Source of the DNA: Thermothielavioides terrestris NRRL 8126
Taxonomy: Eukaryota > Ascomycota > Sordariomycetes > Sordariales > Chaetomiaceae
Direction of reading: 5' to 3'
DNA length: 64,000 bases
Assembly (NCBI RefSeq): GCF_000226115.1
Contig: NC_016458.1
Coordinates: 1,302,001-1,366,000, forward strand
In this document: positions 56,335-64,000 of the stretch, piece by piece
How the letters are laid out: every line of letters starts with the position of its first letter
Numbering within the stretch: the first letter of the stretch is position 1
Program-made: the position numbers and the translations under genes
Notes under the pieces: model-generated
Told to the model about the DNA's origin: nothing
What the model saw: the letters and a program-made list of their open reading frames with translations, nothing else
Databases searched by the model: none

Positions 56335-57239
56335 CGACGCGGACTTCGCCAACGAGATACCCAAGGATGCGAGTGGGGAGGACTTTGGCCTGGTGCAGTG
56401 TACGATACTGTGCGACTTTTCAATGGTGTTGATGGGGGCTCGGGCCTGGAGCATAGCACACGCCAACTCTGTACATGTACTCCGTGCATTGCATAGAGCG
56501 GACGGAGCGTAACTATAACGCATGTTCTGCTTGAGGTGGGGCTCAGGAGGAGCTGGGCAAGAAGTCCCTTTGTGGGCGCTCGTGCGGCGCCCAGTCTCTT
56601 CCACAAGTTAGCGAAGCGAGACAATTCGGAAGCTCTGGTGTCAGGAGCTTATTACACAGTATGGATAATGTCGAAGTTTCCGAGCTGGTCGGATGCAAGC
56701 TACGCGTGTCCAAGGCCAGGGATTCTTGGTTCCGCCGGCCGCTTTGGCCCTCACAACATACCCCAGGTGGCGGGCCACACTCATATCGCTATCGCTGGAG
56801 TGAGCGCCCAAGCGTGGAGGACAAGATGTCCAAGCAATCCTCGGGGCTCCGCTGCTGTCATAAACCCGCCACTTTCTCGAGCTAAATCTGCCTACCCGGC
56901 CAAATGCGAATGCCTGATCACCGCGGAAGTTGGGAGACGTTGTGGTGTGAAAAGCGGGAGGTTGATTGTCCAGCAAAAACCACCCTCAAGCACATGCGCC
57001 GCGGCGTGGTGAACTTTGTCGTCCAAGCGAGACCGGCTTGAGCGCTCTTACCTTGTTCCGAGACAACACGTCGAGTGACCTTCAACTCTCGAGTTTCAAA
57101 CCCTGCAGCGCTGAGCACAAACATGCGGCCCGCTGGATCTCAGGGAACAACGAACTGGTAGTTACCAGACGCAGGGCAGTGCAGCGCACAGCATCCTACC
57201 TGCGCTGCGATATCCGCGCTGCGACAACGCCAGCCAGCG
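56335..57239. other. Intergenic region between PET191 and the metallophosphatase
   Basis: No gene supported. It should contain the PET191 3' UTR and the promoter of the next plus-strand gene. Short frames on both strands lack protein-like features. Confidence 0.5.
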
Positions 57240-59058
57240 ATGGCCCCTCCAGGAGTCGGCCCTCTCCTCCGATGCCACCGTCGCCGTCGCCGTTACGTCA
57301 GTGTCTTCGCCCTCTTTGGCGCCCTGACTCTTTTCACCTTTTTGATTTTCACCTTCCGCCTCCGAAGCCTGCCGCGATTCACAAGCATGCGGCCGTTTGA
57401 CGGTTCGGCAGGCAGATCTGGGACCGCTGCGACGATGACGTCGTTAGGGGCTGCACCGGCTGCACCACCAGCAGCTGCCGCGCCCCACTCTGCAACCCTC
57501 GACGATCTTGAGGACAAAGCCAGTCAGGAAGAGGAAGAGGAAGAGGAAAACGAAGACGAAGAGGGCCTCAGCGGGCTCCAGACGCTGTTTGGCATCATCG
57601 CTGAGCAGGCAGAGGCCCTCGGCAACATGGAGTACGGAGCCAACAGACACCCGCCCTTCAAGGACGACCCGCCTCAGCTCGTCGCCGACCTGCCCCCGGA
57701 GCACATCCCGACTTACACGCCGCCATCCCAGATCGAAGGACCGGGAGGGGACAAGAATAAGAAGACGCAAGGAAAGCGGTTGGTTGTCGTCGGCGACGTG
57801 CATGGCCATCTGGTCGCGCTCAAGGCCCTGCTGCGCAAGATTGGCTTCGATAACAACAACGGCGACCACCTGGTTCTCGCCGGCGACCTGGTGACCAAGG
57901 GTCCCGACAGCAGGGGCGTCGTCCAGCTGGCCATGGACCTCGGCGCGAGCGCCGTGCGCGGCAACCAGGACGACAGGGTGCTGGTGGCCGCCCGGGAGCT
58001 GCGCCGCGCTTCGGTTGACGATCAGTCCAGGCTGGTGGGATACATATCAGACGCAGACGCAGAAGCGGACGCGGACGCGGAAGAGGACGACGAAGCCCAG
58101 ACACACATCCGGAAGAGGGCCCACGTCCGCAAAGTTGCGCGCTCGCTGACGCGCGCCCAGCTCGACTGGCTCAGCACCCGGCCCATAATCCTCCGCATCG
58201 GGCGCCTCCCGGACGCGACCTCGCCGCCGTGGAACGCCAGCATCCTCGCCGTCGTCCACGGCGGGCTCGTCCCCGGCACGCCGTTCGAGAAGCAAGACCC
58301 CTGGGCGGTGATGAACATGCGAAGTCTACTCTACCCCGGCAGGGGCAAGCATCACATCAGCAAAGACACACCAAAGGACGACCCCGACAACAATGACGAA
58401 AACAGCCCTTCGACTCCCATCCCCACCCCGGCCACCGAAGCCGTCGCCGTCCCCATCGACGGCCGCAAAGGCGAGCCCTGGAGCCACGCATGGTGAGCGC
58501 CACACCCCCCTCCTCCCTCCCCCACTTTTTTTTGTCTTCCTGGCAACCACAGCCCCCCAAACTCACACAACAAAACAAAAAAGGAACCGCTACCAGAACC
58601 ACCTCCCCCCGACCGCGCCCCACACCGTGGTCATCTACGGCCACGACGCCAAAGCAGGGCTGCAGGTCGACTTGGAGGCGGACATCTCGGCGTACGACCC
58701 GTCCTCCTCTTCGAGAAGAAAAGGCAGGAAGCCCAAGCACAGCAACCGCAATGACAACGTCAAGGGCAATGGCAATGGCGACGGTAGCCCCGAGGTGATG
58801 GAGGACAGGGAGAATGAAGAAAATGAAGAACAACAACAGCAACGGAAGAAAAAAGAAAGAGAGAAAGGAAAACAAGAAACGGGCCTGCGCTACGCCTTCG
58901 GCCTCGACTCAGGCTGCGGCCACGGGCGACAGCTCAGCGCGCTCGTGGTGGAGGCCGGGCCGGCGGGGGTGAGCCACACGGTTGTGCAGGTGGACTGTTC
59001 CGAGGTGGACAGACGGAAGGGGAAGGGGAAGGGGAAGAAGGGGGCGGAGCGAGGTTGA
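57240..59058 (+). CDS. PPN2: Membrane-anchored metallophosphatase, Ppn2/ApaH-like
   Basis: Yeast Ppn2 is a vacuolar endopolyphosphatase of the ApaH-like (PPP-related) group. Exon 1 is 57240-58492 and exon 2 is 58584-59058, with a 91-nt GT-AG intron; 575 residues. A basic RCHRRRRR segment precedes one membrane span (about 19-41), implying a type II vacuolar or secretory topology. Metal-site motifs: GDVHGH at 185-190, GDLVTKGPD at 215-223, RGNQDD at 240-245 (Gln where GNHD/E usually has His), VHGGLVPG, and GHD early in exon 2. Several acidic or Lys/Gln-rich low-complexity inserts (for example near 95-108) interrupt the domain. Polyphosphatase activity is inferred from the family; the symbol is by homology. 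Confidence 0.82.
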
Positions 59059-59810
59059 GGGAGGGCAAGAATGAAGTACTTCGGTGGTTGGTGAGGGAGG
59101 GGGAAGTTGGGTGGTGGTGGAAGAAAGAAAGCAAGCAAGAAAGAAAGGGCGCGACGGAGAGCACGAAGAGGAGGAGAAAAGTAAGTGCAGCTCGGATTGT
59201 TCGAGCTGTTTGGGACGGGCCATGAGGGAGCGCACTTGGTGAGGTTGCGCGCAGCCTTGGTTATATGGCATGGCCTATCTGACCGGCATCCGGGAATGCG
59301 GCGGGTATGCGTTATCTTAGGCTGGGCTGGAGGAGGAGGAGGGGTGGGAGCAATGGTGATTTGGCGTTTCGGGTTGCTGCATTACTTGGCTACGGCTTCA
59401 GGGGTTCACTTCAGTTCCATGAAAACGGACGGGAGTTTCGCTGTGGCTGTTCGATTGCACGACAGCATGTTGAGGAACATTAGAAACCTAGCTAAATTGG
59501 ATGGCGCAAGCCAATGTCGTCGTTGAGTCTCGAGCGAAGGCTTGAATTACTTCAGACCATTAAGTGGCTTGATTCGCTCGAAATTTTTCCATTTCGCGTA
59601 TATGACTATATGTCCGTCTCCTCTCAGCACTGCCGGCCTGCTTGCGCTGCATACGCCATGACCCTGCCTGTCCCGGCACTTCATCATTCTTGCTAACGAT
59701 AACCCATTCTACCCGTGCACGCGCGCAAGCAAGCAAAGGAACAAGCTCAGTCTAGAGTCATCATATCATGCAGTGTGAAGATTCACCCCCTTTCCGTCTC
59801 CGCCGCCCAT
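59059..59810. other. Convergent 3' intergenic region
   Basis: Between the metallophosphatase and transaldolase. It holds a short GAAA/CAAG microsatellite near 59120-59146. No gene is supported. Confidence 0.5.
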
Positions 59811-61197
59811 CTACTGCTGCAGCTTGGCCTTGATGATGCCCTTGAGGGTGACGGCGTCGGCGGCGAACTTGCTGATGCCCTCGCGCAGCTTCTCGACGGC
59901 CATCTGGTCCTCGTTGAAGTCGAACCGGAAGTTGGCCTCCTGGTTGATGTACGACTTCTTCTCGATGTTGAGCGAGCTGGCGGCGGCCGCGTCGAGCTTC
60001 TTGGGGACCGGGGCGTCCGAGTTCAGGAGCTCCTCAAGCAGGGCGGGCTACAGGTGTTGCGCATTAGCGTGACGGGCACCTTGGCGACAGCGTCCTCTCT
60101 CATGGTGGCAACTTACCGAAATGGTCAGGTAGTCGCAACCAGCCAGCTCGGTGATCTCGCCCGTGTTGCGGAACGAGGCACCCATGACGATGGTCTTGTA
60201 GCCGAACTTCTTGTAGTAGTTGAAGATGTTCTTGACGCTGGCGACGCCCGGGTCGTCCTCCTTGGAGTACTCCTTCTTGGTCGCAGCCTTGAACCAGTCG
60301 AGGATGCGGCCGACGAAGGGCGAGATCAGGTACGCGCCGGCCTCGGCGGCGGCGATGGCCTGGACGATCGAGAACATGAGCGTCAGGTTGCAGTTGACGC
60401 CGTGGTCGCGCTGCAGAATCTCGGCCGCCTTGATGCCCTCCCATGTCGAGGCAATCTTGATCAGGACGCGGTCCTTGGAAATGCCCTCCTTCTCGTAGAG
60501 CTGTCAAAGGTGTCAGAGAGCGCTTGAACTTCGCAAGTCGGGGTGAGTGAGACGCAAAGCGTACCTTGATGATGTGGAGAGCCTTGTTGACGGACGCCTG
60601 CGTGTCAAACGAGAAGGCGGCATCGACCTCAGTGGAGACCTTGCCGGGGATGATCTCGAGGATCTTCTTGCCGAACTGGACGAGGAGGTGGTCCAGGGCA
60701 GAGTCAATCTGATGCTGGAGGTCGCCACCCTCCTCCTTGGCCCGCGCAATCGCGGCGTCGAGCAGCGCGGCATACTCGGGCTTCTTCGTCGCGGCGAGGA
60801 TCAGGGACGGGTTGGTGGTGGCATCCTGGGGCTTGTACTTGCCGATGGCTATGCGTAATGTGTGTCAGCCACGAGAACAAATGGGACAAGGGGCGGGAGA
60901 AGAGCGTCTGGGTTGAGGGGTTTCACTTACAGGCAAAGTCACCAGAGTCGCTGACAACAACCTATCACCAGGCTCTACAATCAGTAAAAAAAGGTCAATT
61001 CGAATGAGAATCAGCCCGCAACCATCCGGACACGACCCCAGGCGCAAACGGCGCTGCTGCAGCGCCGGTGGCTTCCGGAGGTCGGGCGTCAAAGGAACTT
61101 GGATCCCCAACAAGGAGGAGGCGAGGGGTTTGGCGGGGTAACAGGGACGCAGACGCACCGTGCCAGTGGCCTTGAGCTGCTCGAGAGAGTTGGACAT
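59811..61197 (-). CDS. TAL1: Transaldolase
   Basis: A cytosolic pentose phosphate pathway enzyme that transfers a dihydroxyacetone unit between sedoheptulose 7-phosphate and glyceraldehyde 3-phosphate. Five exons on the minus strand: 61159-61197, 60931-60961, 60565-60848, 60117-60500 and 59811-60047, with introns of 197, 82, 64 and 69 nt. The joined product is 324 residues, the usual length. Landmarks: [20 protein letters not shown], the DATTNPSL signature at 32-39, Schiff-base Lys133 in [11 protein letters not shown], and [12 protein letters not shown]. The start [13 protein letters not shown] is typical. Several short exons at the 5' end are common in highly expressed fungal glycolytic and pentose genes. 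Confidence 0.95.
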
Positions 61198-62571
61198 GAT
61201 GGACAAAGCGATTCAGTTCAAGCTGGAAGCAATGTGTATCGAGACAAGCGATGCGGAACTCAAGTAGATTCGTTGCAAGGTGCTTTGTTCACGGCAGAAG
61301 TGGAATAGAATGATCTGGTGACTTTTCAAGTTGGGGACGAGACGTCGCGGATAATATGCCGCTTCGCCTTTCTTGGGCGTGGGGCAAAATCATCGTCATA
61401 GCGGACCCCCCGCCCCAGTTCTCGCTGGTTCGTTTGGTTCGCCCCTCCCCAAACATCCGCCACACCCCTGGTAGCCAGCCAAACCACTTGGGATGCGATT
61501 CTAAAAAACTGGACTCTCTTCTTCAAGTGGCAGCGTGGAACTCTGACATTATATCCGTACTGCTCTTCATTACCAATACTGCCTCTTGGATATAATCCTA
61601 TATACTGTACAGATTGCCCCGATTTCCTTTTCCTATTTCCTCCATATCCCACAAAGCGTCGTTAATCCCTAGTATGTGTCCCTACCTTCGCACCTTATAT
61701 AAACAGTCCACAGCAGTCCGATCCCGCCACACGCATCACCTAACCCCGTCCGCACCCCCGCCGATGCCGGGTCTCCCTCATTCCACCCACCCATCCACCT
61801 CTCTCTCTCATAGCAACATCACCTTACCCTTACTCAGCCGCAACCACCCAACGCAAAAGAAAAAAAGAGCAACCACCGTACCGGGTTGGCGCGCGGCGTG
61901 CGGCATGGCACGGCATGATTGGGGCGGCGGTCGCCGCCAAGGGCCCAAGGGAGGGGGGTCCACCGGCTTCAAAATAGCCGGGCCGGGAACTGAAGAGAGA
62001 CGAAACAGCGCGTTTCCACCAGCAGCAGCGCAGGAATAGCTGTGCCAGGTGGACTTTCTCCTCGCTGGCGCCGCGGAGAATTCGTTCCCTTACCTATTGT
62101 CTCCGATCACGTTTGCCGCTAACTTACCTACAACCTCCCTTGTTTGCGTAGCTATCATACCGAACTGCTGTGCAGAAACACCGCACACACAGGCACACAG
62201 GGGGGTTGTCAGAACGAGAGCGTTGCCCAAGTCGACTCGATGGTCCTGTTGCTGTTCTTCGCCTGTGTGCCCCGTGCTGCCAAGCAGTTGGGCACAGCAA
62301 GCCAACAAACAGTAAATTGTTGATCAGGATATGGCGGAAGGTCATAGGTAAGGTAAGGTATTCCGTACCAGGACCAGGTAGTATATTCATGCAGCCCGTC
62401 CAAGAACCAAGCTCCCGTCCGCCCGTCCGGCTTTTTCCGCCTCCCAGCTCGTCGGCTTCGGAATGCTCCCTTTTTTTTGCTGATGCGAAATACAAACAAC
62501 AACCACAGGTGTAGAGTCAGCACGCAAGGGCCTTCCTCTTCCCCCGACCTCTCAATCAATCAATCACTTAT
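61198..62571. other. Intergenic region of about 1.4 kb
   Basis: It holds the transaldolase promoter on the left and the 3' flank of the Tudor-SN gene on the right. No gene or RNA is supported. CT-rich and A-rich patches occur near 61790-61870. Confidence 0.5.
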
Positions 62572-64000
62572 TTAGTCCTCCGTGATATCGCCGTACTCCC
62601 ACATACCGCGACGATTGGCCTTGGCCTCGGCCTCGGCCTCGCGCAGGCTCTTGAGCACGGGCTCGAACACCTTGCTGCGCTCCCAGGCCTTCAGCTTCCG
62701 CGCGACCATGGCGTGGCCCTCGAGCACCATCTTGCGGTTGATGGACTCGGTCACCTTGTCGGCGCCCTCGGCCTCCGGGTCGAAGATGGTGACGTAGTTG
62801 ATGCCCTCCTTGGCGTCGACGTAGTCGAAGGAGCCGACCAGCCGCCGGCCGTCGGTCAGCTCGTGCAGGTAGTGGATCGCGTCGTCGAGGTAGTCCTGCG
62901 ACGTGGGCAGCTGCACGAACGACAGCTGCGTGTCGACCGCCTGCGCCTTGAGCTTCTGCACCGTGAACTGCGGCTGGGTGAGCGGCCGTAGCTTCGACCA
63001 CGGCTGCTTCTCCGAGTTGCCGTAGTCGATGTACACCACCTCGGCCACCTTGGCGGCCCGGTCGTTGGACCGGATGCGCGCCCTGTACCACTCGCCGTCC
63101 TCCGAGAACTGCGCGGCCACGTAGTCTCCCGCCTTGGGCGCCTCCTTCAGCGGAGCGCTGTTCGTCGGGTTCAGGTGGAACTGCCGGAACTGCTCCATCA
63201 GCGCCTCCAGCGCAGCCGTGCCCTTGCCGATCTCCTGGACCTTGACCCGCCCATTCGAGTCGACGCTGGTCACCATGATATCCCGGTAGTCCTCTGGCCT
63301 CTTCTCGATCGTGACCGAAGCGTCCGCCGTGGACTCAGCAGCACCCGCCTCGCCGTCCTCTTGCGCCTCCTGAGACGGGTCCCAGTCGTGCCACATGCCC
63401 TTCCTGCCCTCCTTTGCGCGCCTCTGCGCGGCCAAAAGCTCTGTCGCATTGCCCGACTTCTCGGCCGAGTACTCGTGCACAGAGGCCAACCCCTCCTCAA
63501 CCAGGACCTTGGCGAAGCTCTCGCGGTTCACGTACAGGTCGCCGATGAAGCCGCCAACCTTGTCGATGTCGTGCACGTCAATCTCGCAGTCCCTCTGGTT
63601 GCAGCGGCGGTTGGCCAAGTCCAGAGCCTCTTGGCCAAAGGGCTCGCCTTTTTCCTGCGGTGTGCGACCAGGCCGAGGAGCGCGGATACCGGCAAGCACG
63701 AGCGTGAGCTTGACGCCCTCGCGAGGGATCAGGATAGTGAAGCGGGAGCCAGACTTGCAGAAGTCCACGATACCAGGGACCTTCCGCTGCCTCGAAAGGG
63801 TAGACAGCTGGATCTTGGCCTTCTGGACGCTCTCCGACATGTCCACGAACTGCTTCGCCTTGGGCGGCTTGCCGGACCACATGCCCTTCTTCTCCTCCTT
63901 GGCCGTCTCCTGAGCCGCCAGCAGCTCGTCGTAGTTGGGCGCCCTGTCCGTGTCGTCCTTCCGGTGCCGGATGACCGAGCAGTAACCCTCCTGGACGAGC
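62572..64000 (-). CDS. SND1: Tudor staphylococcal nuclease (SND1/Tudor-SN), C-terminal part (5' end outside window)
   Basis: A multidomain RNA-binding protein with staphylococcal-nuclease-like folds and a Tudor domain, involved in RNA metabolism and stress granules. The frame enters from the right edge and stops at the TAA at 62572-62574; about 475 residues are visible and no intron is needed. Visible from the N-terminal side: the end of one SN domain (YDELLAAQETAKEEKKGMW), a full SN-like domain (KVPGIVDFCKSGSRFTILIP to AAQRRAKEGRKGMWHDWD), a Tudor domain around GDYVAAQFSEDGEWYRARIR and VVYIDYGNSEKQPWSKLRPL, and the split last SN segment ending EAKANRRGMWEYGDITED. This is the classic SN-Tudor-SN arrangement. 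Confidence 0.93.
   Translation of the reverse strand, partial: LVQEGYCSVIRHRKDDTDRAPNYDELLAAQETAKEEKKGMWSGKPPKAKQFVDMSESVQKAKIQLSTLSRQRKVPGIVDFCKSGSRFTILIPREGVKLTLVLAGIRAPRPGRTPQEKGEPFGQEALDLANRRCNQRDCEIDVHDIDKVGGFIGDLYVNRESFAKVLVEEGLASVHEYSAEKSGNATELLAAQRRAKEGRKGMWHDWDPSQEAQEDGEAGAAESTADASVTIEKRPEDYRDIMVTSVDSNGRVKVQEIGKGTAALEALMEQFRQFHLNPTNSAPLKEAPKAGDYVAAQFSEDGEWYRARIRSNDRAAKVAEVVYIDYGNSEKQPWSKLRPLTQPQFTVQKLKAQAVDTQLSFVQLPTSQDYLDDAIHYLHELTDGRRLVGSFDYVDAKEGINYVTIFDPEAEGADKVTESINRKMVLEGHAMVARKLKAWERSKVFEPVLKSLREAEAEAKANRRGMWEYGDITED

Overview
This 64-kb window is nuclear DNA from a filamentous ascomycete. The evidence is GC-rich coding sequence, short GT-AG introns (mostly 44-115 nt, with two near 200 nt), and single-copy fungal housekeeping genes. 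The protein set points to a Sordariomycete, probably Sordariales; that placement is inference from protein recognition, not a computed phylogeny. I support 19 protein-coding genes: one is cut by the left edge (VPS34), one by the right edge (an SND1/Tudor-SN homolog), and one is a weak call. No tRNA, rRNA or CRISPR was found. One MITE-like element is present.

Layout, left to right. 1-7.6 kb: the 3' part of VPS34, mitochondrial enoyl reductase ETR1, a small Ser/Pro-rich conserved protein, a ~390-bp MITE with perfect 32-bp terminal inverted repeats, and the four-exon UBC13 gene. 8.4-16.5 kb: the WDR59/Mtc5-like SEA-complex subunit, a dienelactone hydrolase-family gene and a Nudix hydrolase. 16.4-19.8 kb: gene-free. 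19.8-26 kb: isovaleryl-CoA dehydrogenase and methylcrotonyl-CoA carboxylase beta subunit, divergent from one ~390-bp promoter (leucine catabolism), then a seven-exon mitochondrial-type short-chain dehydrogenase. 26-30.3 kb: gene-free. 30.3-43.1 kb: a DUF1752 (AreA/Reg1-type domain) protein, a 1743-residue disordered fungal protein, and a membrane-anchored protein with a C-x-x-C-E-Y domain. 45.4-49.4 kb: the PHD-finger protein CTI6 and mitochondrial GTPase MTG1. 50.6-55.3 kb: a doubtful small ORF, a 12-bp minisatellite, and a membrane-anchored steryl-ester/acylglycerol lipase whose long C-terminal tail holds identical 87-bp repeats. 55.8-64 kb: PET191, a Ppn2/ApaH-like metallophosphatase, transaldolase, and the 3' half of the Tudor-SN gene.

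Most genes are unrelated housekeeping loci. The one clear functional pairing is IVD with MCCB, which catalyse successive steps of leucine breakdown in mitochondria. Several other products also carry mitochondrial presequences or act there (ETR1, MTG1, PET191, the SDR, possibly the dienelactone hydrolase), but I see no sign that they form a cluster. I did not find a clear new multi-gene system. The most unusual items are the MITE with a telomere-like core, the repeat-expanded lipase tail, and possible alternative N-termini of the dienelactone hydrolase. All exon joins were read by eye from splice consensus plus reading-frame and family continuity.
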